DNA of 64,000 bases, from contig OY848929.1 in NCBI GenBank assembly GCA_963693285.1, forward strand, positions 1,118,501-1,182,500. Direction: 5' to 3'. How positions within the stretch are numbered: position 1 is the first letter of the stretch; the number at the start of each line of letters is the position of its first letter. The position numbers were made by a program, and so were the translations under genes. Source of the DNA: Xestospongia muta. Taxonomy: Eukaryota; Porifera; Demospongiae; Haplosclerida; Petrosiidae. This document shows, in pieces, positions 51,642 through 61,935 of this stretch. Below the pieces are notes generated by a model that had not been told where the DNA came from, did not search any database, and was given only the letters and a program-made list of their open reading frames with translations.

Positions 51642-54135
51642 TTATGATATTAACATTGGTTTTGATTTAATTTTAATAGATTTCTTCATGTTTTGTTCAG
51701 GTTCCTCTTCTTGGGTCTAAAATAAAATGAGACAACTTGAATACACTCAGAAATGTCTCTCTATTTTAACCTGTAAGTCAGTTTTTCTTTCTGTTTTTTC
51801 TTGCAATGTCTCTGGTACCTTAGCAATGGGTTCTTCAGGGACAATAACATTTTCTATTGATATAATAATTCACTCATGACAATAAGAAACAGTTCTACCA
51901 TCTTTTAGTTCCAGAGCATTTAATTCTTCCAACAACTCATCTTCATCAAAGGGCTGTAATACTAGATCTTAGCAGTCAATAGTAACAGAGACTGTGTAAT
52001 TTAACCAATATAACATACCACCAGCTAATACATCCATTATTTGGTCTTCTTCTTCTATTAACTATAATTACATGTACACGTTTCTTACTAAACATGTAGA
52101 CATATGAAAATACCTCCTGCATATCATCTACAACATCTTGTATTCTCTCTAGGCTCAAGTCATGTTTGTCCTTGATATTACGAAGAGCAGCTAAACCACT
52201 TTCATATGCCTTTAGAACCTATAAGGATTTAAAAAATTAAAAATTTATCACACAGTAAGAGTTTAACAGTTTTGATAGTCATTGACCTTAGCATCAGTTT
52301 CAGACATTTGAATTTGATTAAAAATAGTTTCTAAGTTGGTTAGTTGTTGTTGTAAAGTAATTGTCATCTTGTCAACCTTCTTGAACTCTTTAAAATATGA
52401 TATAGCCTGATACAAACAAGAAGTGCTAAGTATAAAACTTTGCGAGACCACACCTCTTTCTTTTGTTTCCTCTTATAACACTCCATACATTTCATCTTTA
52501 GCCTATCATTGACAAAGTCAATATTGAAATTTTTTAAAAATTTTAAGACTTGCCTTTTGTGTTGGTGTTCTTGATATTCAAGTTTCTCTTTTAATTTAGT
52601 AATTGTTGTTTTTATACTATACACAAAGTAAGGAAAATAATAATACAACATCTTTATAATGGCAGATAGTCAAGAGAGTTCTATATATCTTAGTCACCAT
52701 AGTTATCATTACCTTAGAATGCCGATATCTATCTCAGTTATTGGTACTGCTTGTTCATGTTTGCTTGAAGCAAATTTGACAATCACCTTAAAAGAAGTGG
52801 TAGTCAATCTTAGCTAGAAAATAATAAAGTACCTCATTAGATTCCTTTGAGACTCCTTTACAAATTGCCTTATCTTCTAATAGCTGTAGTTGTAATACTT
52901 GTAGACCTTTCTTGTCAACAACATTAGTGACTCTTCTACATAGCTGTTCAAATTGAGTGTAAGACATTACACAGTCTGTAGTAACATGGACAACATTTTT
53001 AAAATGCTCAGAGAGGACTTGATCATTGAGCTCCTATACATAACAAACAGCATAAATTACTTTCTAAAGCCGCTAGTTGTAAGACCTCAGTGTACTATAT
53101 ACATCCAGTGTCTACTACTTGGTAAATGATCTACAATCAAATAATCATATTGGATTATCTTCAATCCACATTGAAAAATTTGATTGGTTGATTTAATCAT
53201 TTCTGTTGCAAATAGTACATACCAAGATACTGAAAGTAAAGTGCTCAGTTTTAATTACTAGTATACTAGCTAGTATACTAGCTAGTATACTAGCTAGTAT
53301 ACTAGTATACTAATATACTACTACAGTTGAACTGACATTATTGACAGAATGATAATGATGTCAATAGAAGTAGGCAACAGTTTTCTTTATTAAGAAAGCA
53401 ACAGATGTCCTACTCTTCCTTGTTACTACTACAGTGTAAACACAAGAAGGAAATAGACTACATTACACGTACATATAGATTAATTAAGATGGATATTATC
53501 TTATGACATGTTATATAGAATGTCACAACTCTGACAATCAACTAAATGACTTGTCATTAACATATTAATAATAAAAACAGACTGGTGTTTATTAAACTTC
53601 TCAGTATCTCATCATGTATGACATGCAATGAAATGACCATATATTGGTTAAATCAATCAATCGGTTGTTATAGCGTGTAGTCTTTAGGAGTTAATATACT
53701 ATTAAGTATCAATGTGTTGTCAAATACCTTTAATAATTCCACCAATGTATATGCTTCATCTGAAGTTCCACTTGTTGATACATATTTTTGCCATGCCCAC
53801 GATACTGGACGATATAATAACTTCATTCCCCACTCTGCCCATCCCATTTCCTCTGCTCGATACTCTGAGACTCTTCGGAGTTCCCCAGATTTTTCTAAAG
53901 AACTTATTACAACTGATAGACACTTTGGTAGCAATCCTCTCCAAGTAAACCTCTCTAATAGTTCTCTCTCAGTGAATACCCATTGACAAAGTTCTCGACA
54001 GCTGGAGTGGATGAGGGATTTCCAGAAAATGATCTTGTCATTCGAAAGAGAAATTTGAGAATTAGGTGGAAAAGGTGCTATTAGAAAATACATTCTTTCC
54101 TCGTCTGCCCATTCAGGAGGATACTTAAATGCCAT
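51642..54135 (-). CDS. CHMP7: CHMP7 (ESCRT-III/ESCRT-II-like hybrid subunit)
   Basis: Ten exons, minus strand: 53728-54135, 52833-53033, 52713-52786, 52454-52616, 52287-52406, 52114-52218, 52019-52061, 51899-51961, 51771-51853, 51642-51716; 444 aa (human 453). The N-terminus PPEWADEERMYFLIAPFP matches the conserved start of CHMP7, and the first about 225 residues form its winged-helix region (FVVRD-free; QFEQLCRRVTNVVDKKGL; VKFASSKHEQAVPITEIDIGI). The Snf7-type helices follow (LKEKLEYQEHQHKRQ, CYKRKQKKE, VLKAYESGLAALRNI, LIEEEDQIMDVLAG), then the acidic FDEDELLEELNALEL C-terminal element. Known role: recruits ESCRT-III to the nuclear envelope for resealing and acts in endosomal sorting. Inside exon 52454-52616 a possible 47-bp intron would break the frame, so I left it unspliced. 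The large intron 53034-53727 holds a MITE. Confidence 0.85.
53167..53677. mobile_element. MITE with internal expansion in CHMP7 intron 1
   Basis: Ends related to the CACTGTAAAA...TTTTACAGTG family (CACATTGAAAAATTTGATTGG at left, TTGGTTAAATCAATCAATCGG near the right). The interior is about 270 bp longer than in other copies and includes the TAGCTAGTATAC repeat. The same insertion, in the same flanking sequence, is present in the duplicated CHMP7 copies at 58370 and 63983. Confidence 0.65.
53258..53318. repeat. TAGCTAGTATAC tandem palindromic repeat
   Basis: About four copies of a 12-bp unit that is itself nearly self-complementary, followed by degenerate TATACTA units, within the MITE-derived intron sequence. 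Confidence 0.88.
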
Positions 54136-54841
54136 TATTATTATTTAGAGTGACCTCGCCTCTTGGTATTACGTCCAACAAAGGGAGTAGTTTAGCGAGC
54201 AAGCCTCTCCTCCTTTTTGATAAGCTGACATGTGGAGGAACTGCTATTCTTTTCATGGGTGTAGAGTCGATAGCGTGGGATTTCAGCTTCCAATTTGGAA
54301 GGACAACAAACACAGAAAAAAAGAACTTATGGGTCCATGTGGCAATTTTAATAACAGTTTATAAGTACCATAGATGGTACAGACTACGTGACCACAGTCA
54401 CATCTATACTGTCTATTTAAACTACGTAAACATTGCGGTACTGCCCTGCATTGTACGCATTCCAATTGGACAATAAGCCTATATAATAGTTAACTTCTAG
54501 ACCCTCCACCGTCCGTCAGCTTATCAAAGTTGTCATAGGATTGTTTGTTTGTAGCCATTTTAGAAGAGATGTTTTTAGTACTGCAGTTTTAGAGCATATC
54601 AAAGTAGGAGGGGCTTGCTTACTACGCAGAAGTAGATTGTTTGTTTTTCTATTAGACATTTTTTCCAAGTTAAATGATCATATTTTGCAGTGTTGTAGTC
54701 TCGTCCCCAGACCTACTCGCAAGCTAAAGTACTTACTACTTTAAGCTACTTTAAGCTTGCGAGTAGGTCTGGGGACGAGACTAGCGGTGTTGTAGCTCCG
54801 CCCAAACGCATGAGAAGAAAAGCCTAAGGGAGCAGCGTACT
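54136..54841. promoter_or_regulatory. Divergent promoter region, CHMP7 / ASTE1-like gene 1
   Basis: The start codons of the two divergent genes are 706 bp apart. The interval includes a run with balanced base composition (54136-54350), a segment duplicated at 60885-60960 (54625-54695 plus 54793-54810) and the hairpin element at 54696-54784. No individual factor site is assigned. Confidence 0.45.
54696..54784. mobile_element. hAT-like miniature hairpin element (89 bp)
   Basis: Two 30-bp perfect inverted arms (starting TAGTCTCGTCCCCAGACC) around an about 28-bp spacer. Flanked by an 8-bp near-identical duplication, CAGTGTTG (54688-54695) and CGGTGTTG (54785-54792). The paralogous promoter at 60944-60960 shows the uninterrupted empty site. 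Eight-bp target duplications fit hAT-class transposition. Confidence 0.82.
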
Positions 54842-56551
54842 ATGGGAATATTAGGATTGACTCAATACGTTAAAAACAATTTTAGAGACTGGGAGGACAT
54901 CTTACTAGGTGGACAGCCTTTGGTACTGGACGGCAATGGTCTACGCTATTACTTAAGCGAGAAAGCTGAACTACAGTGGGAATATGGTGGCCAATATCAA
55001 GCTATGAGAGAAGTTATGATGAGATTCATGGAATCTCTGCTGGCAGTGAATATACAACCACTTCATATTGTTTATGATGGTATTGGCCATAAGGAAGAAA
55101 AAATGGAAACATTACTAAGTAGAAGACAAGGTGATCTAAGTACCATAAAGAAATGTCTTAACAATCACTCGTATCAGAAAGAAAGAATTCTTCCTCCATT
55201 GGTCTCAGATGTGTTTCGTGATGTCATGCAGAATTACAAAGATCGAGGAGTTGTTAAGATCTACTCAGCTGATGGAGAAGCTGATGGCATTGCCGTTACA
55301 CTTTCTAACAAATTCAATTGTCCATTAGTAAGCAAAGACTCAGATTTTTTTGTTGCTCCCCTACAAGCTGGTTATATACCTCTACACATGCTTGAGTGGA
55401 CTAGACCAGGTGCTCCTGTAACAGCTAAAATTTATCATAGGGAAGCATTTGCTGCCAGTGTTGGTATTTCTCCTGATCTTATACTAGCTATTCCAGCCAT
55501 AGCTGGTAATGACATCATCACAAATCTTGTTGAAGAGACTTCTCTTAAGTATAAACTTCGTGACAATCCTCGATATCGTAGTAGCCCTAAAGATATGAAG
55601 GGAATAATCAATTTTATTAGATCTTGTAACACACTGGAAAGACTAGAGAGCTCTTTACAAGCGCAAGAAGACAGGCATCGTATTTTAGAAAAATTTAGCA
55701 AAAACTTCCAAAAAGCCAAAGAAATATATGAAACTAGATGTACTGAAACATTTGATGAAGAGGAATTCAAAAAATCCAGCTCCATAAGAGGGAAGGATGG
55801 TCGTGAACTTCCTGAATGGTTAATTAAGCAATATAGAGATTTTAATTTCTCTAACGAACATCTTGAAGTTCTAGTGCTTGCCATTCGCATGCTTCCAATA
55901 ATTCCTGAGGATTTCAGTAGGTCAAGTGCCAATTTATTAAGCAGACCCATCAGGCAAGAAATGTATGGTTTAATTAAACCAGAGGGAGGAATTGTTACAG
56001 AATATGTTCGTAATAGAGATCGCTTGAAAAAGGAAGATGTCATACCAATTATATCTGAAATGAACATACACACAATGAAAGACGTGTCACAGGATGAGCG
56101 AATAAAAAAGTTATTTCAAGTTTTACTCTGTGATCCAAGTACTCTCTCAGACATAGATCAAGAATGGCACATAGCTATTGCTTCAGTTTGTTATTGGGTA
56201 AAAAAAGCTCATATATGCAAAGACCACTTACAGTTAAAGTCACTTGTTTTGTGCTTTACTCAATGCTACATACAAGATGTACGTCGATCTGAATTTTACC
56301 CAGATTTTAACATCAGTACTCTCCATCTCTATACACAATGGCAATGTGTGTATCACAATGCTGTTTTACTCAATCAAGTCCTTGCGCTTCCTCTACCTTA
56401 CCTCTCACTAGCTGTCTTGTTTGATGGGAAACGTGTGACATACTACTCTAAACTAAGGGAGAGAAAGTTTGAGTCGTTGTTAAGAAAAGCTACTCCCGAA
56501 AGTAAAGCTCTTTATAAAAAAATCCTTCGTATTGTTAACAATAATATTTAA
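54842..56551 (+). CDS. ASTE1: Asteroid homologue 1-like XPG/FEN1-family nuclease, copy 1
   Basis: Intronless, 569 aa, start MGILGLTQYV matching the buried N-terminus of the XPG/FEN1 family. Predicted metal-binding acids are in place: Asp30 (PLVLDGNG), Asp79 (VYDGIG), the E146/D148 pair (DGEADG) and D166/D168 (SKDSDFF). The C-terminal half has the asteroid-specific motifs SRPIRQEMYGLI, IASVCYW and LYTQWQCVYHNAVLLNQ, which mirror human ASTE1. ASTE1 is a structure-specific 3'-flap nuclease linked to the shieldin arm of double-strand-break repair in mammals; whether sponge copies have that role is unknown. Head-to-head with CHMP7. Confidence 0.87.
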   Translation: MGILGLTQYVKNNFRDWEDILLGGQPLVLDGNGLRYYLSEKAELQWEYGGQYQAMREVMMRFMESLLAVNIQPLHIVYDGIGHKEEKMETLLSRRQGDLSTIKKCLNNHSYQKERILPPLVSDVFRDVMQNYKDRGVVKIYSADGEADGIAVTLSNKFNCPLVSKDSDFFVAPLQAGYIPLHMLEWTRPGAPVTAKIYHREAFAASVGISPDLILAIPAIAGNDIITNLVEETSLKYKLRDNPRYRSSPKDMKGIINFIRSCNTLERLESSLQAQEDRHRILEKFSKNFQKAKEIYETRCTETFDEEEFKKSSSIRGKDGRELPEWLIKQYRDFNFSNEHLEVLVLAIRMLPIIPEDFSRSSANLLSRPIRQEMYGLIKPEGGIVTEYVRNRDRLKKEDVIPIISEMNIHTMKDVSQDERIKKLFQVLLCDPSTLSDIDQEWHIAIASVCYWVKKAHICKDHLQLKSLVLCFTQCYIQDVRRSEFYPDFNISTLHLYTQWQCVYHNAVLLNQVLALPLPYLSLAVLFDGKRVTYYSKLRERKFESLLRKATPESKALYKKILRIVNNNI

Positions 56552-57540
56552 TAGAAGGATATTGTAGTTAAATCAGTTATAATATTACAGAGAAATAATA
56601 AAATTTAATTTTATAGTTTTGTATACCAGAAGTTTTATTTTAATTAATGTTGTGATTGTTTGGAGTTTATGTTTTTAGTTGCTGTTCTGTTGAAGAAAGA
56701 ACAAATTGTTGAATTATATGAAGTTATAGTGAGAACATTAATATAATAATGGAGTATAGTTAGTTAGTTATATCTACACTTATATAATAATTCTACCTTA
56801 GTAAAGTGTCTAGTGCTGACTGTTTGTGTCCTGTAGTGGTGGTAACATCACTTGATATACTGGTCTACAGCAAACACTATAGCACTACAATATATTAATG
56901 TAAAGTTACCTTTCCTTGTCGTGACAGCTGGATGTTCAACTTGTGCAAAAGTACATACATAAGTACATTCTTAGTCTAGTGTTATTTTAGTATACTAACT
57001 AAAATTGACAACCTCAATCAAACTAAAATAAAACTAAAATTTAAATTTCATTTCATAATTTTTGTTGTTGACCATACTGTTATTGCTTTTGCCCATAAAA
57101 CCTAACAACACATCAAGACCTGCTTATAAGGAAATTTTAATCTGTAGCTGCCACTAGCTGTTACTACATGTAACTACATGCATTGTCAGGATATAAGAAA
57201 TAGTGCTTTATTGGTTAAATATGGCTCATATCCTAGCAAAATCAAAAGTGCTGAGTTCGAAGTATATCTTGAAGAATTTATTTTCTCTTATATTTGAAGT
57301 TGCTGTACATGAACTAGTTTTCACTTGGAAATAAATAGTCTTACAAAACACATATAACATGTCAAGTTATTTTAATGGACAAACTTGACAATAACTTATT
57401 TAGACCTGGAGTACTACCTAAAAATCAGTTAAATTAAGAATAAACAATTTATCATACTAACCCAACACTAATTCTAACATCTGCTCCAACTAGACAATAC
57501 CCTCATCTAGTACAGAAAATGGTGATGCAAAACCTTTATA
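56552..57540. other. 3' flank of ASTE1-like copy 1 with a relic of a minus-strand exon
   Basis: 56552-56935 is duplicated at 61560-61935. 56800-56940 matches the 3' exon region of the minus-strand coiled-coil gene at 61.8-62.9 kb (VTTTTG-poor antisense; ends in the exon/donor around 56915-56935), so a scrap of that neighbour was duplicated too. 57355-57425 is one copy of a 65-bp direct repeat (second at 57953-58016). Confidence 0.6.
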
Positions 57541-57678
57541 ACAGCAGTAGTTAAGAGTGTTATATATGTGTTAGTCGCCTTAGAATACCAATATCTATCT
57601 CAGCTACTGGAAGTCCTTGTGCATGTCTACTTGTTCAGAGAACACCTGGTCATTGAGCTCCTATACAAACAAACAGTA

Positions 57679-57912
57679 CACTGTAAAAACTGATTGGTTG
57701 ATTTAACTACAATGTATGGTTATACAGGTGGCATGTGTAAAATGTAAATATTGATAACTATCTACTAGGAAATTGATCTTTATCTAGCTACATAAGCAGT
57801 GTACATTAGTAATAAAAACAGTAGTATGCTTGCTTTTTTGACAAAAATATGTTTGCAATTGTAAGCTGTATAACCAACTAATGGTTAAATCAACCAATCC
57901 ATTTTTACAGTG
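57679..57912. mobile_element. MITE copy
   Basis: Begins CACTGTAAAAACTGATTGG and ends CCAATCCATTTTTACAGTG, 234 bp, with sub-terminal GGTTATACAGGTGGCATG. Same family as 30123-30360. Confidence 0.85.
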
Positions 57913-58010
57913 ATATACACTGGAAATGTAATATGTCATTTTAATTAACAACTAACATGTCAAGTTATTTTAATGGACAAACTTGACAATAACTTATTTA
58001 GACCTGCAGT

Positions 58011-58063
58011 ACTGTATAATTTATTGGTATGTTGTACTTTTACATACCAATAAATTATACAGT
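58011..58063. repeat. 22-bp perfect inverted repeat (hairpin)
   Basis: ACTGTATAATTTATTGGTAT + GT and its exact reverse complement, separated by 9 bp. Directly follows a 65-bp direct repeat. Confidence 0.85.
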
Positions 58064-58092
58064 GAGTAAATAATTCACAAAAATTCTATATA

Positions 58093-58096
<4 letters not shown>

Positions 58097-58131
<35 letters not shown>
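58097..58131. repeat. (AT)n microsatellite
   Basis: About 17 AT dinucleotides within the CHMP7 copy C relic. Confidence 0.85.
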
Positions 58132-58132
<1 letters not shown>

Positions 58133-58369
58133 CATAGTATACATTACTTCATAGTATAGTATATATCCATAGTATACATAGTATACATTACTTCCTAAAA
58201 GTACTAGATATAAGACCTCAGTATCATATAACAAGTGATCTAATAATATTTACACAAATTACTTTTAAAAGCTGCTAGATATAAGACCTCAGTGTATTAC
58301 ATACATCCAGTGTCTGCTACCTAGTAAATGAACATAGACAAATAATCATACTGGGTCATTTTTAACCCA

Positions 58370-58614
58370 CACTGTAAAATGCATTAGTTGATTTAACCAA
58401 TATTTGGTTATACAGGTTACGTGATGTAAACTGAAAGGTAACATAATATAGTTTTGGTTACTTTTGTCTTATGAATTGACTGTTTATCAAATATAAAAAC
58501 AGTTTCATTTCTTTTTAAAAAATCATTATTAGTTCTAACATTTTGTAAACAGTTTGCATCATACAACCTGTATAACCATATATTGGTCAAATCAACCAAT
58601 CAGATTTTACAGTG
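58370..58614. mobile_element. MITE copy within CHMP7 pseudogene intron
   Basis: Begins CACTGTAAAATGCATTAG and ends CCAATCAGATTTTACAGTG, 245 bp. The flank preceding it matches the flanks of the elements at 53167 and 63983, so all three descend from one insertion multiplied by gene duplication. Confidence 0.85.
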
Positions 58615-59130
58615 TCCAATCTTTAGGAGTTAATATACTATTAAGTATCAATGTTTTGTCAAATACTTTTAATAATTCTACCAATGTATATGCTTCATCT
58701 GAAGTTCCACTTGTTGATACATATTTTCCCTCGTCCATGATACTGGATGATATAATAACTTCATTCCCCATTCCACCCACCCATCCTATTTCATCTAAAT
58801 GGTACTCTGAGATTCTTTGGCTTATTACAACTGATAGACACTGGTAGAAATCTTCTCCGAGTAAATCTCTCCAATGGTTTTCTCTCAGTCAATACCGGCT
58901 GACACCTGGAATGGATGAGGGACTTCCAGAAAATGATCTTGTCATTGGAGAGAAAATTTTAAGAATTACGAGGAAAAGGTGCTATTGTAGAAAATACATC
59001 TTTTAATCGTCTATTATTCTAATTTCAGGAGGATACCTAATACTATTATTACTATTTAGAGTGACCACGCCTTTAGTTTACGTGCAGGAAAAGGCGATTA
59101 CCGGCGATATCTTGTGTATAGCACGAAGAG

Positions 59131-60828
59131 ATGGGGATACAGAAATTAACTCAATATGTGACCACTAATTTTAGGGACTGGGAAAACAAATCACTAACTG
59201 GATGTCCTTTAGTGCTGTGTGGCAGTAGTTTGCCATATTATTTGAGTAAGAGAGCCGAGCTAGAATGGAAATACGGCGGCCAATATCCTGCTCTGGTGAG
59301 AGTCATGGAGAGTTTCCTTGAAACTCTGTTAGCAGAGAACATAAAGCCAATTCATATTGTTTTTGACGGTATTAATCCTGAAGAAAAATTGGAAACAGTA
59401 TTATATAGAGGACGGGGCTTTCTAGATACTATAAAAAAATGCCTCAATGGTGAAGTTGTCCCTCCACACGTAGAGAAGAACATACTTCCTCCATTGGTCA
59501 CAGAAGTGTTTCGTAAGGTCGTACAAGATTATAAACGTCGAGGAGCTGTTAAGATCTACTCAGCTGATGGAGAAGCTGATGGTATTGCTGTCACGCTTTC
59601 CAACACATTCAATTGTCCATTAGTAGGAGAGGATTCTGACTTTTTTATTGCTCCACTACAAGCTGGTTATGTGCCTCTCTCAAACCTTGAGTGGACTAGA
59701 CCAGGTGCTCCTGTAACAGCTAAAATTTATCATAGGGAGGCATTTGCTGCCAGTCTTCGTATTTCTCCTGATCTTATACTTGCTATTCCAGCCATAGCTG
59801 GTAATGACATCATCACAAATCTTGTTGAAGAGACTTCTCTCAAGTATAAAGTTCGTGACAATCCTCGATATCGTGGTAAAGATACAGAGGGAACAATCAA
59901 TTTTATTAGATCTTGTAACACATTGGAAAGGCTAGAAAGTTCTTTGGAAAAGCTAAGAGATGGACGAAGCATCTTGGCTAAATTTCGTGCAAATTTCCAG
60001 AAAGTACAAGGAATATATGAAAACATTCAGCCATTCAACGAAGAGAAGTTTAAAGTGTCTAGCTCCATAAGAAGAATAGATGGTCGTAAACTTCCACAGT
60101 GGTTGATTGAGCAGTATAGAGACTTTAATTTCTCTTACCGATTGCTTGAAGTCTATGTCACAGCTCAATACCTGTTTCGTGTAATTCCTGATGACTTTAG
60201 CCAGCCAAGTGCTAAGTCATTTAGTAAACCCATCAGACAAGAAATATATGGGTTGATTAAACCAGAAGGAGGAAATGTTGCAGAAGTTATTCGTGTTAGA
60301 GACAACCTGGCAAAAGTAGATGTTATGCCTATTGTCTCTGAAATGAATATACACACAATTAATCGTGTGTCACAAGATGAGAGAATGAAAAAGCTGTGTC
60401 AAGTTCTGCTGTGCGATCCAAGCACTTTCTCTGTCATTGATCTAGAATGGCACATAGCTATTGCTTCAGTTTGTTTTTGGGCCAAAACAGCTCGTATAAT
60501 GAAAAATGATTTACGACTAAAGTCACTTGTTTTATGCTTTTCTCAGTGCTACACACAAGATATGGCCACATTCAAGCCTGCTTTTAACATTGCTAGTCTC
60601 CATCTCTACACACAATGGCAATGTGTGTATCACGATGCTATTTTACTCAATCAAGTGCTTGCGCTTCCTCTACCTTACCTCTCACCAGCTGTCTTGTTTG
60701 ATGGGAAATGTGTGACATCCTACTCTCAGCTTAAGGAGAGAGATTTTGACTTGCTGCTTACAAGATGTACAAGAGAAAGCCAAGAGCTATACAAGAAAAT
60801 CATCAGCATTGTTAATGCTAATATATAA
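59131..60828 (+). CDS. ASTE1: Asteroid homologue 1-like protein, copy 2, with a lost catalytic Asp
   Basis: Intronless, 565 aa, start MGIQKLTQYV, alignable to copy 1 along its whole length. The C-terminal half is very similar (SKPIRQEIYGLI, LYTQWQCVYHDAILLNQ). The predicted metal-ligand Asp30 of copy 1 is Cys30 here (PLVLCGSS, codon TGT in place of GAC), and the family-typical MGI-GL start is changed to MGIQKL. The other acidic residues (VFDGIN, DGEADG, GEDSDFF) remain. The frame is fully open, so the protein is probably made but may be catalytically weakened or have a structural role. Its expected divergent partner CHMP7 is dead at this locus. Confidence 0.83.
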   Translation: MGIQKLTQYVTTNFRDWENKSLTGCPLVLCGSSLPYYLSKRAELEWKYGGQYPALVRVMESFLETLLAENIKPIHIVFDGINPEEKLETVLYRGRGFLDTIKKCLNGEVVPPHVEKNILPPLVTEVFRKVVQDYKRRGAVKIYSADGEADGIAVTLSNTFNCPLVGEDSDFFIAPLQAGYVPLSNLEWTRPGAPVTAKIYHREAFAASLRISPDLILAIPAIAGNDIITNLVEETSLKYKVRDNPRYRGKDTEGTINFIRSCNTLERLESSLEKLRDGRSILAKFRANFQKVQGIYENIQPFNEEKFKVSSSIRRIDGRKLPQWLIEQYRDFNFSYRLLEVYVTAQYLFRVIPDDFSQPSAKSFSKPIRQEIYGLIKPEGGNVAEVIRVRDNLAKVDVMPIVSEMNIHTINRVSQDERMKKLCQVLLCDPSTFSVIDLEWHIAIASVCFWAKTARIMKNDLRLKSLVLCFSQCYTQDMATFKPAFNIASLHLYTQWQCVYHDAILLNQVLALPLPYLSPAVLFDGKCVTSYSQLKERDFDLLLTRCTRESQELYKKIISIVNANI

Positions 60829-60884
60829 GACTAACATTTTTATAAAGTGGGATTTAGTTGAATGACTTTATTATTAGACACAGA

Positions 60885-61565
60885 AGTAGATTGTTTGTTT
60901 TTCTATTATACATTTTTTTCCCAAGTTAAATGATCATATCTTGCAGTGTTGTAGCTCCACCCAATCCACAAACAGAAAAGCTTAAGGGGAATCCCCACAT
61001 GGTAGAGTACTATAGGAATACTAGGATTGACTCAATATGTCAAAGACAATTTTATACCTATTTTGTGTATTTCCTGATGACTTTAGCCAGCCAAGTGCTA
61101 AGTCATTTAGTAGACTCATCAGGCAAGAAATATATGGGTTAATTAAACCATGCACTTTCTCTTTCATTGACCAAGAATGGCACATAGCTATTGCTTCAGT
61201 TTGTTTTTGGGCCAAAACAACTCGTATAATGAAAAACAACTTATAATTAAAGTTACTTGTTTATGCTTTACTCAATGCTACATACAAGACGTACGTCGAT
61301 CTGAATTTGACCCAGATTTTAACATCAGTACTATCCATCTCTATACACAATGGCAATGTGTGTATCACGATGCTGTTTTACTCAATCAAGTCCTTGCACT
61401 TTCTACCTAACCTCTCACCAGCTGTCTTGTTTCATGGAAAATGTGCGTGATGTATTACTCTAAACTAAAGGAGAGAGAGTTTGAGTTGTTGTTAACAAAG
61501 CTACTTCCGAAAGTAAAGCTCTTTATAAGAAAATCCTTCATATTGTTAACAATAATATTTAATAG
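60885..61565 (+). pseudogene. Mosaic ASTE1-like pseudogene (copy 3)
   Basis: 60885-60985 copies the copy-1 promoter without the hairpin element. 61005-61055 copies the copy-1 first codons (RILGLTQYVKDNF-like after a lost ATG context). 61060-61150 and 61155-61240 are closer to copy 2 (DDFSQPSAKSFSR, FWAKT). 61265-61565 again follow copy 1 (IQDVRRSEFDPDFN, then frameshifts). About 1 kb of body is deleted. Confidence 0.85.
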
Positions 61566-61935
61566 AAGAATATTGTAGTTAAATCAGTTATATTATTATA
61601 GAGAAGTAATAAAATTTAATTTTATAGTTTTGTATACCAGAAGTTTTATTTTCATGTTATTGTGATTGTTTAAAATTTATGTTTTTAATTTTGCTGTTGT
61701 TCTGTTAAAGAAAGAACAAATTGTTGAATTATATGAAACTTTATTGAGAACATTAATATATTAATAGAGTAATGTTATATCTACACTTATATAATAATTC
61801 TACCTTAGTAATGTGTCTAGTGCTGACTGTTTATGTCCTGTAGTAGTGGTAACATCACTTGATATACTGGTCTACAGCAAACACTATAACACTACAATAT
61901 ATTATTGTAAAATTACCTTTCCTTGTCTTGACAGT
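61560..61935. repeat. Duplicate of the ASTE1-like copy 1 3' flank
   Basis: Closely matches 56548-56935, continuing the segmental duplication past the pseudogene into the minus-strand neighbour. Confidence 0.8.

Larger units (their letters stand above)
57541..59055 (-). pseudogene. CHMP7 pseudogene (copy C), interrupted by MITEs
   Basis: 58617-59055 is a degraded copy of CHMP7 exon 1 with several deletions and frameshifts (compare 53680-54135). 57545-57675 fuses pieces of exon 3 and the start of exon 2 around a deletion. Two MITEs (57679-57912, 58370-58614) and an (AT)n tract lie between. It keeps the head-to-head position relative to ASTE1-like copy 2, so it is the CHMP7 half of a duplicated unit. 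Confidence 0.8.

Noticed and set aside
52502..52550. A 47-bp GT-AG intron inside the CHMP7 Snf7 region
   Set aside because: Removing it shifts the frame into an early stop, while reading through keeps the frame and the conserved following helix.
55435..56073. 212-codon minus-strand frame
   Set aside because: Antisense shadow of the ASTE1-like gene; no domain features.
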